From positions 124,001 to 188,000 of the forward strand of contig JAUSND010000019.1 in assembly GCA_030646295.1 (NCBI GenBank): 64,000 bases of DNA. Reading direction: 5' to 3'. Origin of the DNA: Moraxellaceae bacterium. Its GTDB lineage: Bacteria > Pseudomonadota > Gammaproteobacteria > Pseudomonadales > Moraxellaceae. The translations under genes were made by a program, and so were the position numbers. The notes beneath the pieces are model-generated. The model ran no database searches. It saw only the letters and a list, made by a program, of their open reading frames with translations, and was not told the DNA's origin. Shown in pieces: positions 11,964 to 20,963 of this stretch (positions are counted from its first letter, which is position 1; every line of letters begins with the position of its first letter).

Positions 11964-13019
11964 ATGAGCAAGTTCTGGAGTGCCTTCGTCAACGATCTGG
12001 TGCCTTATGTGCCAGGCGAGCAGCCGAAGATTGCCAATCTCGTCAAGCTCAATACCAACGAGAATCCCTACGGACCGTCACCCAAAGCCGTTGCTGCCAT
12101 GCAGGCAGCACTGAATGACGACTTGCGCCTGTATCCCGATCCCAATGCCGATGTGCTCAAGCAGGCGATAGCGGATTACTACGGCGTCGGGAAGTCGTAT
12201 GTGTTTGTCGGCAACGGGTCGGACGAAGTGCTGGCGCATGTGTTTCATGGCCTGTTGAAACATGACCTGCCCATCCTCTTTCCGGATATCAGCTACAGCT
12301 TTTATCCGGTCTATTGCGGCCTGTATGGTGTGCCATTCAGGCAGGTCATGCTTAATGCCAACTACGAGATTGATCTGGATGATTATGCACAGCCCAATGG
12401 CGGCATCATTTTCCCCAATCCGAATGCACCTACCGGCATATTGACCCCCTTGTCTGCCATTGAGTCCCTGCTGCAACGCAACACCGACTCGGTCGTGGTG
12501 GTGGATGAAGCCTATGTCGATTTTGGTGGCGAGACGGCCATCACGCTTGTCAGGAAGTATCCCCAACTGCTGGTGACACAGACGCTGTCCAAGTCGAGAT
12601 CACTGGCAGGCCTGCGTGTCGGTCTGGCGGTCGGGCATCCCGATCTGATCGAGGCACTGGAGCGCATCAAGAACAGCTTCAACTCCTATCCGCTGGGGCG
12701 TATGGCGATTGTCGGCGCGGCAGCTGCATTCGATGACCAGGAATATTTCCGCCAGACCTGCCAGGCTGTGATCGAGTGCCGCGAGAAACTGGTGGGCGAG
12801 CTAGCCGCGCTCGGCTTCGAAGTCTTGCCGTCGGCGGCCAATTTCATTTTCGCCCGTCACCCTGAGCGTGAGGGCAGTGCGCTGGCAGCACTGTTGCGCG
12901 AGCGTGCCGTGATCGTGCGGCATTTCCGGTCGCCCCGTATCGAGCAGTTCCTGCGCATCACCATTGGCGCCCCGGAGCAGAACGATGCGTTGATACGGGC
13001 GCTGAAAGAAGTGCTTTGA
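11964..13019 (+). CDS. hisC: Histidinol-phosphate aminotransferase HisC
   Basis: PLP-dependent aminotransferase converting imidazole acetol phosphate to histidinol phosphate. The 351-aa protein shows [11 protein letters not shown] near residue 30, VVDEAYVDF (179-187) and the PLP-binding Lys210 in [14 protein letters not shown]. The ATG at 11964 (MSKFWS) is chosen over an in-frame ATG at 11928 because of family length. It ends the murA-hisG-hisD-hisC run and is followed by a bidirectional terminator. Confidence 0.95.
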   Translation: MSKFWSAFVNDLVPYVPGEQPKIANLVKLNTNENPYGPSPKAVAAMQAALNDDLRLYPDPNADVLKQAIADYYGVGKSYVFVGNGSDEVLAHVFHGLLKHDLPILFPDISYSFYPVYCGLYGVPFRQVMLNANYEIDLDDYAQPNGGIIFPNPNAPTGILTPLSAIESLLQRNTDSVVVVDEAYVDFGGETAITLVRKYPQLLVTQTLSKSRSLAGLRVGLAVGHPDLIEALERIKNSFNSYPLGRMAIVGAAAAFDDQEYFRQTCQAVIECREKLVGELAALGFEVLPSAANFIFARHPEREGSALAALLRERAVIVRHFRSPRIEQFLRITIGAPEQNDALIRALKEVL

Positions 13020-13028
13020 TAACGAGTG

Positions 13029-13053
13029 AAAAGGCACCTGACGGTGCCTTTTT
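13029..13053. terminator. Bidirectional terminator between hisC and algW
   Basis: AAAAGGCACC and GGTGCCTTTT form a 10-bp stem around the loop TGAC, with T-runs on both strands. It separates the convergent hisC and algW genes. Confidence 0.9.
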
Positions 13054-13067
13054 CATGGCCGGCCGGT

Positions 13068-14222
<1,155 letters not shown>

Positions 14223-14295
14223 GCGGGGGTTCCCTTGTGTGTGTTACCCGGGAGATTATGGGGGCCTGACTTTCGTTCTCAAGACCGGGTTTTGT

Positions 14296-15054
14296 ATGAC
14301 TTTTTTGCGTGATGTACTCGCTTTGCTGGATCGTACGCTGGAGCCGGGTCGCTTCAATGACTATTGCCCGAATGGCCTGCAGGTGGAGGGACGCAAGACA
14401 TTGCGCCGGATTGTTACCGGGGTCACTGCGTCGCAGGCACTGATCGATGCCGCCGTGGAACGTGATGCCGATGCCATCCTTGTTCATCACGGTTATTTCT
14501 GGAAGGGAGAAGATGCACGAATCACCGGCATGAAGCGCGCCCGCCTGAAAACGCTGCTGGACCACGATCTGTCATTGCTGGCCTACCACCTGCCGCTGGA
14601 TGCCCATCCCCAGTTTGGCAACAACGCACAGTTGGCCCGGGTGCTGGGGCTGACGATTGACGGCCCTCTGGAGCCGGGCAATCCGCGCAGCATCGGCAAT
14701 ACGGCAGTTCTGTCGGCCCCCCTGTCACCGACTGAATTTGCATTACATATTGCCGAGCGGCTGGGGCGCGTGCCCCAGTTGATTCCTGGTGGTCCGGCAG
14801 AGATCCGCCGTGTCGGCTTCTGCACCGGTGGGGCACAGGGCTACATTGATCAGGCAATTGCACTGGGTCTCGATGCCTATCTGAGTGGCGAAATTTCCGA
14901 GCCAACCGTGCATGCAGCGAGAGAGGGTGGCATTCACTATTTCGCCTGTGGTCACCACGCCACTGAGCGTTATGGCGTCAAGGCGCTGGGGGAGTTCCTG
15001 CAACAGGAAACGGGCATTGATGTGCAGTTTGTGGATATCGACAATCCTGCCTGA
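14296..15054 (+). CDS. Nif3-like dinuclear metal centre protein (YbgI family)
   Basis: Member of the NIF3/YbgI (DUF34) family, hexameric proteins with a dinuclear metal site; reported homologues have GTP cyclohydrolase I-like (FolE2/YbgI) annotations but the physiological role is unsettled. The 252-aa product carries the metal-binding motifs ILVHHGYFW near residue 65 and CGHHATERYG near residue 220. The ATG at 14296 giving MTFLRDVLALLDRTLEPGRF matches the family start; longer in-frame starts run back across the algW promoter. It is transcribed divergently from algW. Confidence 0.9.
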   Translation: MTFLRDVLALLDRTLEPGRFNDYCPNGLQVEGRKTLRRIVTGVTASQALIDAAVERDADAILVHHGYFWKGEDARITGMKRARLKTLLDHDLSLLAYHLPLDAHPQFGNNAQLARVLGLTIDGPLEPGNPRSIGNTAVLSAPLSPTEFALHIAERLGRVPQLIPGGPAEIRRVGFCTGGAQGYIDQAIALGLDAYLSGEISEPTVHAAREGGIHYFACGHHATERYGVKALGEFLQQETGIDVQFVDIDNPA

Positions 15055-15177
15055 CCACGCGTTGCAACTTCATAGCATCGTGCAATCGTAAATGCTCATG
15101 AATTCAATTGGTCAGGCTTGGCGGCCTGCCGGCATGATGATCGGCATACCCGGGAAACTCCCGGAGGAGAGATCATC

Positions 15178-15312
15178 ATGCAGACCCTGTTTCTTGCCAT
15201 TTTTTCCCGCGCTGTCAGCATTGCAGAGGCCCAGGCGATGACTGATCCCGTCAAGGCCGGCAATCCGGATGCATGTGCAAAGGCGCGTTACTACGAGTGG
15301 CCGTGTGCCTGA
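15178..15312 (+). CDS. Possible 44-aa secreted or membrane small protein
   Basis: Unrecognised short reading frame preceded by a strong ribosome binding site, CCCGGAGGAGAG, ending 7 nt before the ATG. The product begins MQTLFLAIFSRAVSIAEAQA, a hydrophobic stretch with AxA-like residues that could be a secretion signal. The remaining 24 residues are polar, contain two cysteines and end YYEWPCA. A rho-independent terminator starts 20 bp after the stop. The frame therefore has its own start signal and end signal, in a 320-bp gap otherwise empty. No homologue is known to me, and a short sRNA cannot be excluded. Confidence 0.5.
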   Translation: MQTLFLAIFSRAVSIAEAQAMTDPVKAGNPDACAKARYYEWPCA

Positions 15313-15331
15313 CGGTGGTCGTGCGGGCAAA

Positions 15332-15359
15332 AAAAAGCCCGCAATCTGGCGGGCTTTTT
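15332..15359. terminator. Bidirectional terminator downstream of zapG
   Basis: AAAAAGCCCGC and GCGGGCTTTTT form an 11-bp stem with loop AATCTG. T-runs on both strands suit it to end both zapG (minus strand) and the small reading frame at 15178 (plus strand). Confidence 0.9.
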
Positions 15360-15374
15360 AACGAAAGCAGTCAC

Positions 15375-15824
15375 TCAGTCACGAAAGCCGAAATCTTCAT
15401 CCAGCGTGCCCTTGTCACTGGGCTTCTTGGTGGCGTAGTCCCGTGGCGGCTCCACGCTGGACAGGTAGGAGTCATCATTGAGCAGCGCGGCATGGCCCAG
15501 ACCATTGCGCGGCGCATCCAGGCTGATGAAGGCGTTGGCCGGATTGCTGCTGCCATGACGCTTGCTGTCCGAGCACAGCGACTGTGCGCCCTGCTGAACG
15601 TGCTGGTGCAGTTCACGAAAGCTGGTGGTCAGGGCATTGGTCAGTTGTGCCGAGGTGGCAAAGTGCTGTGTGACCGAGTCCTGATAGTGGTCATACTTGC
15701 CTTGGAGGTCCGTCAGGTGCGCTTCCAGTTCGCGCACTCGTGTATCGGGGTTGCGCGACTTGGCCAGCAGCCAGCCTCCCAGTCCGCCCAGTGCAAACAC
15801 AATCAGATATACCAGCCAGCCCAT
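15375..15824 (-). CDS. zapG: ZapG/YhcB-family division-associated membrane protein (DUF1043)
   Basis: Inner-membrane protein of the YhcB family, linked in E. coli to cell division, cell width and envelope synthesis. The 149-aa product has one N-terminal transmembrane helix (about residues 4-20, MGWLVYLIVFALGGLGG), an immediate basic segment and a coiled-coil region (about 28-85) with LTDLQGKYDHYQDSVTQHF. The C-terminal third is low in predicted structure. Length and topology match the family. It is transcribed divergently from the hydrolase gene across a 108-bp gap containing an 18-bp palindrome. Confidence 0.88.
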   Translation of the reverse strand: MGWLVYLIVFALGGLGGWLLAKSRNPDTRVRELEAHLTDLQGKYDHYQDSVTQHFATSAQLTNALTTSFRELHQHVQQGAQSLCSDSKRHGSSNPANAFISLDAPRNGLGHAALLNDDSYLSSVEPPRDYATKKPSDKGTLDEDFGFRD

Positions 15825-15845
15825 GCGATTCTCCCTGTGCTGTTA

Positions 15846-15863
15846 CCCTGTCACGTGACAGGG
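15846..15863. promoter_or_regulatory. Perfect 18-bp palindrome between zapG and the hydrolase gene
   Basis: CCCTGTCACGTGACAGGG is a perfect inverted repeat 22 bp upstream of zapG and 70 bp upstream of the divergent hydrolase. No T-run follows on either side, so it does not look like a terminator. It has the form of a dimeric repressor or activator site. The binding protein is unknown. Confidence 0.4.
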
Positions 15864-15932
15864 CATTTCAACGCTTGCCGCTAGTCTATAGCATTGTTCC
15901 GCCCCGCCAAGACGCCTTGAGGATTTTTCGTC

Positions 15933-16568
15933 ATGCAGCCCGGTTCAGATAGCCCAGTAATGATTCCCGGTCCTGTGGGCCTGTTGCAGGGAGTCTGGTC
16001 CCCGGCCGAGGCGGCGGCGGATCACGCTGCCATCATTTGCCATCCTCACCCCCTGCACGGGGGCACCATGAACAACAAGGTGGTCACGACTCTGGCCCGG
16101 GTATTCCGGGATACCGGGCTGCCGGTGCTGCGCTTCAACTTCAGGGGGACGGGTGCCAGCGAGGGTCTGCATGACCAGGGCCGGGGCGAGATTGATGATC
16201 TGCTGGCCGTGCTGGCATGGCTGCGGGGGCAGCATGGCATTCGCCGTGTCAGCCTTGCAGGCTTTTCCTTTGGCGCCTGGGTTGCGACCGCCGTCACGGC
16301 GCGCTGGCCGCACGATCTGGCCCTGGAGCGACTGGTCCTGGTGGCTCCCCCTGTGCATTACGACGGCTTCGATCGCCTGCATCCGCCACCAAACACCCTT
16401 GTTCTGGTTGGCGACATGGACGAGGTGGTTGACCCGGAGGCCATGCAGGCCTGGGCCCTTTCCCGTCAGCCACCCTGCGATCTGAAGGTTTTTCAGGGCG
16501 CCAGCCACTTCTTTCATGGCCGTTTGACCGACCTCAAGGCAGAATTGGCCGCTCGTCTGGCGCCCTGA
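15933..16568 (+). CDS. Alpha/beta hydrolase (COG2945-type)
   Basis: Predicted cytoplasmic serine hydrolase of the small alpha/beta family often called YfhR- or COG2945-like; the substrate is unknown. The 211-aa protein shows the oxyanion-loop motif HPHPLHGGTMNNKV (about 36-49), the nucleophile elbow GFSFGAW with Ser near residue 112, a candidate acid in GDMDEVVDP and the catalytic His in GASHFFHGR. The ATG follows TTGAGGA. No membrane segment or signal is seen. It stands alone between zapG and zapE. Confidence 0.85.
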   Translation: MQPGSDSPVMIPGPVGLLQGVWSPAEAAADHAAIICHPHPLHGGTMNNKVVTTLARVFRDTGLPVLRFNFRGTGASEGLHDQGRGEIDDLLAVLAWLRGQHGIRRVSLAGFSFGAWVATAVTARWPHDLALERLVLVAPPVHYDGFDRLHPPPNTLVLVGDMDEVVDPEAMQAWALSRQPPCDLKVFQGASHFFHGRLTDLKAELAARLAP

Positions 16569-16609
16569 CTTTATTTGTAGTGTCCGGATACTGTTCAGTC
16601 ATTTTAGAG

Positions 16610-16637
16610 TTGCGCGTACCCTGCAAGCGGGTAAACT
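16610..16637 (+). promoter_or_regulatory. Candidate zapE promoter
   Basis: TTGCGC at 16610-16615 and TAAACT at 16632-16637 are separated by 16 bp and lie 47 bp before the zapE ATG. The hexamers are fair matches to a sigma-70 promoter. Confidence 0.45.
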
Positions 16638-16684
16638 GCCGCTCCTGACTGGTGAGTCTCGTAATTTTTTCATAGAACCCTGTC

Positions 16685-17776
16685 ATGCCTCAGCTCAGAT
16701 ACCAGCAAGACCTTGCCCGTCCCGATTTTCGTCATGACGAGGCCCAGGCTAACGCCATTCGCCATCTTCAGCGCGTCAAGGATGAGCTGACGGCCCGATA
16801 CGAGTCTGCGAAAGCGGCTAAGGGGCTGGGGCGCTTGCTGCAGAAGCAGCCGAAGCAGCCGGTACAGGGGCTGTACATGTGGGGTGGGGTGGGGCGCGGC
16901 AAGACCTATCTGATGGACCTGTTTTTTGAGTCACTGCCCTTCAAGCGCAAGATGCGTATCCATTTTCACCGCTTCATGCAGCGAGTGCACAAGGAGCTGA
17001 ATGCGTTGAGGGGGACGCAGGATCCGCTGGAGATAGTGGCGGACAAGCTGCGTAGCGAGGCGGTGGTGATCTGCTTCGACGAGTTTTTCGTTACGGATAT
17101 CACGGACGCCATGTTGCTGGGCGGCCTGTTTGAAAAATTGTTTGCACGTGGTGTCACGCTGGTCGCGACCAGCAATATCGTGCCGGATCGCCTGTATGAA
17201 AACGGCTTGCAGCGCGAGCGCTTCCTGCCGGCGATTGCCATGCTCAAGCAGCATTGCGATGTGCTGACGGTGGACTCGGGCGTGGACTATCGCTTGCGTG
17301 TGCTGGAAAAGGCAGAGCTTTACCATTGCCCGCTGGATGCGGCGGCGGAAACCAGTCTGCAGAAAAGCTTTGGCGAGCTGACGACGGGGCTGCATGTGGA
17401 GAGTCATCCGATCGTCATCAATGACCGGCATATCAACGTAATTGCCTGTACCGATGATGTGTTGTGGGTCTCGTTTGCCGAGATGTGCATTGCTCCACGC
17501 TCGGCATCTGATTGTATTGAGCTGGCGCGGGAATATCACACGGTGCTGCTGGCCCGGGTGCCCGTGATGACGGAAAAGCTGGATGATGCAGCTCGCCGCT
17601 TCATTAATCTGGTTGATGAATTCTATGATCGCTGCGTGAAGCTGATTATTTCCGCAGATGCACCGATTCACGAGCTGTATCAGGGAAAAAAGCTGGCGTT
17701 CGAGTTTCAGCGCACACAATCGCGATTGCTGGAAATGCAGTCGCATGAATATCTGGAGCGTGAGCATCGTCCCTGA
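16685..17776 (+). CDS. zapE: Cell division ATPase ZapE (AFG1-like)
   Basis: AAA+ P-loop ATPase of the AFG1/YhcM family; in E. coli ZapE associates with the Z-ring during constriction and is needed under stress. The 363-aa protein shows Walker A GGVGRGKT (67-74), Walker B VICFDEFFV (about 118-126) and the sensor segment VATSNIVPDRLY. Length is typical. In many gammaproteobacteria zapE neighbours zapG and rplM, as here. Confidence 0.94.
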   Translation: MPQLRYQQDLARPDFRHDEAQANAIRHLQRVKDELTARYESAKAAKGLGRLLQKQPKQPVQGLYMWGGVGRGKTYLMDLFFESLPFKRKMRIHFHRFMQRVHKELNALRGTQDPLEIVADKLRSEAVVICFDEFFVTDITDAMLLGGLFEKLFARGVTLVATSNIVPDRLYENGLQRERFLPAIAMLKQHCDVLTVDSGVDYRLRVLEKAELYHCPLDAAAETSLQKSFGELTTGLHVESHPIVINDRHINVIACTDDVLWVSFAEMCIAPRSASDCIELAREYHTVLLARVPVMTEKLDDAARRFINLVDEFYDRCVKLIISADAPIHELYQGKKLAFEFQRTQSRLLEMQSHEYLEREHRP

Positions 17777-17838
17777 CCGGGTATGCCATGCAACGGCGAT
17801 ATCAACTGAGAAAACGGTAAACAACTGGAGAGTACGAC

Positions 17839-18981
17839 ATGATCCCGCGCAGTATTTTCAATTCAGACCACGAGGCTTTCCGTGACATGGTGGTGAAGTT
17901 TCTTGAAAAAGAGGCGGTGCCGTTTCACGCGCAGTGGGAAGAGAACGGCCAGATAGATCGTGCGCTCTGGAACAAGGCAGGGGAGCAGGGCTTGCTGTGC
18001 CCTTGTCTGCCGGAGGAGTTTGGTGGCGTTGGTGCGGACTACCTGTACTCGGCTATCGTGATGGAAGAAATTTCCCGTCTTGGACTGACCGGCATCGGTT
18101 TTGGGCTGCATACGGATATTGTGGCGCCGTACATTGAGCACTACGGCAGTGAGGCAATGAAGCAGAAGTACCTGCCAAAAATGATCACGGGTGAAATGGT
18201 GGGTGCCATCGCCATGACCGAGCCAGGTGCCGGATCGGACTTGCAGGGTGTGCGTACTACCGCTGTGCGTGATGGTGATCACTATGTCATCAATGGCTCC
18301 AAGACATTCATCACCAACGGCCAGCATGCCGAAATCGTGATTGTTGTGGCCAAGACAGACCCGAGTGCAGGTGCCAAGGGTACTTCCCTCATCATTGTCG
18401 AGGCAGGAACGCCCGGCTTCACCAAGGGACGCAACCTGCACAAGGTCGGCATGAAGGCGCAGGATACTTCAGAGCTGTTCTTTCAGGACGTGCGGGTGCC
18501 GGTGGGCAACTGCATCGGTCAGGAAGGCATGGGCTTCATCTACCTGATGCAGGAGCTGCCGCAGGAACGCCTCGGCATTGCCGTAAACGGTATTGCCATG
18601 GCCGAGGGTGCGCTCAAGCTCACCATTGACTACGTGAAGGAGCGCAAGGCCTTCGGCAAGCATATTGCCGACTTCCAGAACACCCAGTTCAAGCTGGCGG
18701 AGCTGCATTCCAGGGTGATGCAGGGCCGGGTTTTCGTGGATCGTTGCCTCGAACTGCACCTGGACAAGAAGCTGGATGTGCCTACGGCTGCTGCCGCCAA
18801 GTACATGATTACCGACCTGCAGTGTGAAGTGATTGACGAGTGCGTGCAGTTGCATGGCGGCTATGGCTACATGTGGGAGTACCCGATTGCCCGCATGTGG
18901 GCGGATGCCCGTGTCCAGCGCATCTACGGGGGCACCAACGAGATCATGAAGACCATCATTTCCCGGGCTGTACTGGCCTGA
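17839..18981 (+). CDS. Acyl-CoA dehydrogenase
   Basis: FAD-dependent acyl-CoA dehydrogenase that introduces the alpha-beta double bond in acyl-CoA, the first oxidative step of beta-oxidation. The 380-aa protein has the three family domains: N-terminal helical (about 1-120), middle beta domain with AIAMTEPGAGSDLQG (about 125-140), and C-terminal helical with LHGGYGYMWEYPIAR and IYGGTNEIMK, the segment near the end in this family. Chain-length preference cannot be told from sequence alone. A strong GGAGAG precedes the ATG, and a terminator follows 47 bp after the stop. Confidence 0.92.
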   Translation: MIPRSIFNSDHEAFRDMVVKFLEKEAVPFHAQWEENGQIDRALWNKAGEQGLLCPCLPEEFGGVGADYLYSAIVMEEISRLGLTGIGFGLHTDIVAPYIEHYGSEAMKQKYLPKMITGEMVGAIAMTEPGAGSDLQGVRTTAVRDGDHYVINGSKTFITNGQHAEIVIVVAKTDPSAGAKGTSLIIVEAGTPGFTKGRNLHKVGMKAQDTSELFFQDVRVPVGNCIGQEGMGFIYLMQELPQERLGIAVNGIAMAEGALKLTIDYVKERKAFGKHIADFQNTQFKLAELHSRVMQGRVFVDRCLELHLDKKLDVPTAAAAKYMITDLQCEVIDECVQLHGGYGYMWEYPIARMWADARVQRIYGGTNEIMKTIISRAVLA

Positions 18982-19028
18982 TGGTGTCTGTCAGGTGCCT
19001 GTTTCCGGGGCGTCTGGCAGCAACTTGT

Positions 19029-19057
19029 CCGGGAGTGGCCTCCGCTCCCGGTTTTTT
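19029..19057 (+). terminator. Terminator after the acyl-CoA dehydrogenase gene
   Basis: CCGGGAGTGG pairs with CCGCTCCCGG (one G-U pair) around a 3-nt loop, followed by six T residues. Confidence 0.88.
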
Positions 19058-19070
19058 CCCGAAAGGGCAG

Positions 19071-19099
19071 TTGTCAAAGCGGGCGCACTTGGGTAAGAT
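19071..19099 (+). promoter_or_regulatory. rplM-rpsI promoter
   Basis: TTGTCA (19071-19076) and TAAGAT (19094-19099) are spaced by 17 bp, a good sigma-70 match. A start near 19106 would leave a leader of about 68 nt before the rplM ATG. Confidence 0.7.
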
Positions 19100-19173
19100 T
19101 CGCGTCCTCTTTGGCGGGACCCTTGTTTTCAGGGGATTTCGCCAGCAGCCCTTATGTTACAGGCGTTAATGCA

Positions 19174-19602
19174 ATGAAGACTTTCAGTGCCAAGCCGGAA
19201 ACGGTGAAGCGTGACTGGTTTGTGGTCGATGCCAATGGCAAGACCTTGGGTCGTCTGGCGACAGAGCTTGCTCGTCGTCTGCGCGGCAAGCACAAGCCGG
19301 AATACACCCCGCACGTTGATACCGGTGATTACATCGTTGTCGTGAATGCCGACAAGATTGCTGTTACCGGCAACAAGGCTCAGGCCAAGCAGTATTACCA
19401 CCACACCGGTTATCCGGGTGGCCTGAAAAGCATCAGCTTTGCAAAGCTGATCGTGGCCAAGCCAGAAAAGCCGATCGAGATTGCCGTGAAAGGCATGCTG
19501 CCCAAGGGTCCCCTGGGTCGTGCCATGCTCGCCAAGCTCAAGGTATATGCTGGTGCCGAGCATCCCCATGCTGCCCAGCAGCCTCAAGAACTGAAGATTT
19601 GA
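19174..19602 (+). CDS. rplM: 50S ribosomal protein L13
   Basis: Large-subunit ribosomal protein, an early assembly protein that binds 23S rRNA. The 142-aa product matches the family throughout, with [20 protein letters not shown] at the start, [21 protein letters not shown] near residue 25-45 and the C-terminal [11 protein letters not shown]. The ATG at 19174 is chosen; the in-frame extension upstream is outside the conserved protein. rpsI follows 10 bp downstream as in most bacteria. Confidence 0.98.
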   Translation: MKTFSAKPETVKRDWFVVDANGKTLGRLATELARRLRGKHKPEYTPHVDTGDYIVVVNADKIAVTGNKAQAKQYYHHTGYPGGLKSISFAKLIVAKPEKPIEIAVKGMLPKGPLGRAMLAKLKVYAGAEHPHAAQQPQELKI

Positions 19603-19612
19603 GTCGGAAGCC

Positions 19613-20005
19613 ATGACTGCACAAGCCAACTACGGTACTGGTCGTCGCAAGACGGCAACCGCCCGCGTGTTTATGAGCGCTGGCACCGGCAAGATCACGG
19701 TTAACGATCGCACGCTGGAAACATATTTCGGTCGCGAAACGGCACGCATGATTGTGCGTCAGCCGCTTGAGCTGGTCGAAATGCTGGAAAAGTTTGACCT
19801 CAAGATCACTGTCGCTGGCGGCGGTATCGGTGGTCAGGCCGGCGCGATCCGTCACGGTATTACCCGTGCCCTGATCGAATTCAGCGAAGACCTCAAGTCC
19901 CCGCTGCGCAAGGCTGGTTTTGTGACCCGCGATGCACGTGAAGTTGAGCGTAAGAAGGTTGGTCTGCGCAAGGCACGTAAGCGTCCGCAGTACTCCAAGC
20001 GTTAA
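19613..20005 (+). CDS. rpsI: 30S ribosomal protein S9
   Basis: Small-subunit protein whose C-terminal tail reaches the P-site tRNA. The 130-aa product has [14 protein letters not shown] at the start and the conserved basic tail [12 protein letters not shown] ending in Lys-Arg, required for P-site contact. It is the second gene of the rplM operon. The downstream gap to tRNA-Gln contains two hairpins rather than an obvious T-rich terminator, so the tRNA may be cotranscribed. Confidence 0.98.
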   Translation: MTAQANYGTGRRKTATARVFMSAGTGKITVNDRTLETYFGRETARMIVRQPLELVEMLEKFDLKITVAGGGIGGQAGAIRHGITRALIEFSEDLKSPLRKAGFVTRDAREVERKKVGLRKARKRPQYSKR

Positions 20006-20053
20006 TACCTTTTCAGGTATCAGTCTGCCGGCTACTCTCGGGTATCCGGCAGA
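20005..20053 (+). other. Two hairpins between rpsI and tRNA-Gln
   Basis: ATACCT-TTTC-AGGTAT (20005-20020) makes a 6-bp hairpin that starts at the last base of the rpsI stop codon. TCTGCCGG (20024-20031) pairs with CCGGCAGA (20046-20053). Neither is followed by a T-run. They may be RNA processing signals if rpsI and the tRNA share a transcript. Confidence 0.4.
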
Positions 20054-20065
20054 TGGTCCGAATGT

Positions 20066-20139
20066 TGGGGAATCGTCTAACGGTAGGACTACGGTCTCTG
20101 ACACCGTCTGTCAAGGTTCGAATCCTTGTTCCCCAGCCA
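20066..20139 (+). tRNA. tRNA-Gln(CTG)
   Basis: The full cloverleaf can be drawn. The acceptor stem TGGGGAA pairs perfectly with TTCCCCA, the T arm is CAAGG-TTCGAAT-CCTTG, and the anticodon loop CTCTGAC has anticodon CTG, which reads the glutamine codon CAG. The discriminator base is G and CCA is encoded. A strong terminator follows within 10 bp. Confidence 0.96.
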
Positions 20140-20145
20140 ATGGCG

Positions 20146-20182
20146 AAAAAATGCCTCCGGGTTTCCCGGAGGCATTTTTTTT
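20146..20182 (+). terminator. Terminator after tRNA-Gln
   Basis: AAAAAATGCCTCCGGG and CCCGGAGGCATTTTTT form a 16-bp stem with loop TTT and end in eight T residues. The A-rich 5' arm would also let it act on the opposite strand. Confidence 0.92.
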
Positions 20183-20250
20183 GGGAAAAATTCATGCGAG
20201 TTGTGGCCTGGTTTTGCATGTATTTTCCCTGTAAGTGATTGGTTCTCTCC

Positions 20251-20280
20251 TTGTAAGTTCTGAGGACTTTCCAGTATCAT
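20251..20280 (+). promoter_or_regulatory. petABC promoter
   Basis: TTGTAA (20251-20256) and TATCAT (20275-20280) are separated by 18 bp. A start near 20287 would give a leader of about 75 nt that contains the hairpin at 20301-20330. Confidence 0.6.
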
Positions 20281-20300
20281 CCGCAGGTTATTTTTTCGAG

Positions 20301-20330
20301 GTTCGATCACGTAAATACAGGTGATCGAAC
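20301..20330 (+). promoter_or_regulatory. Perfect 10-bp hairpin in the petA leader
   Basis: GTTCGATCAC and GTGATCGAAC flank the 10-nt loop GTAAATACAG, 30 bp before the petA ATG. No T-run follows, so it is not a rho-independent terminator. It could be an operator in DNA or a leader structure in mRNA. Confidence 0.45.
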
Positions 20331-20360
20331 GTCCGCGTACTTCATTTGGAGCGTACTTTG

Positions 20361-20963
20361 ATGAGTACAGACGGCGTGAATGTCGGTCGTCGGCGATTGC
20401 TGATTGGCCTCACCAGTGCGGTGGGAGCGGTGGGCGTTGCCGGAGTGGCCGTTCCGTTTGTTAAATCCTGGAGCCCGAGTGCCAAGGCCAAGGCTGCAGG
20501 CGCACCTGTGACAGCTGACATTGGTCAGCTTGAGCCGGGCCAGAAGGTGGTGATTGAGTGGCGTGGCAAGCCGGTATGGGTCGTGCGTCGCACGCCAGCC
20601 ATGCTTGAAGGCCTGAAGAGCGTTGAGGGTGATCTGCTCGATCCGGCCTCTGACGATGTCAATCAGCAGCCGGACTATGCCCGTAATGCGCACCGCTCAA
20701 TCAATCCTGAGTTTGCCATTCTCACGGGTATCTGTACCCATCTGGGTTGCTCGCCACTGTATGAGCCTGAAGTTGGCATGATTCAGGGCGCGCACGTGAC
20801 CAACTGGCAGGGTGGTTTTTTCTGCCCTTGCCATGGTTCCAAGTTCGATCTGGCCGGTCGTGTCTACAAGGGCGTGCCTGCACCCAAGAATCTCGAAGTG
20901 CCGCCGCATTCCTATGATGCCGCCACGGTCGTGACTATCGGTGTCGACAAGGGAGCCGCATGA
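20361..20963 (+). CDS. petA: Ubiquinol-cytochrome c reductase Rieske iron-sulfur subunit
   Basis: Rieske [2Fe-2S] subunit of the cytochrome bc1 complex, passing electrons from ubiquinol to cytochrome c1. The 200-aa protein has an N-terminal twin-arginine-type segment (GRRRLLIGL, about 9-17), one membrane anchor (to about residue 34) and the cluster motifs CTHLGC (125-130) and CPCHGS (155-160) with both Cys-His pairs intact. The ATG at 20361 is preferred over an in-frame codon 15 bp upstream. Its stop overlaps the petB start. Confidence 0.97.
   Translation: MSTDGVNVGRRRLLIGLTSAVGAVGVAGVAVPFVKSWSPSAKAKAAGAPVTADIGQLEPGQKVVIEWRGKPVWVVRRTPAMLEGLKSVEGDLLDPASDDVNQQPDYARNAHRSINPEFAILTGICTHLGCSPLYEPEVGMIQGAHVTNWQGGFFCPCHGSKFDLAGRVYKGVPAPKNLEVPPHSYDAATVVTIGVDKGAA

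Noticed and set aside
20305..20340. Rho-independent terminator upstream of petA
   Set aside because: The stem is perfect but there is no T-run after it, and termination there would cut off the petABC operon.
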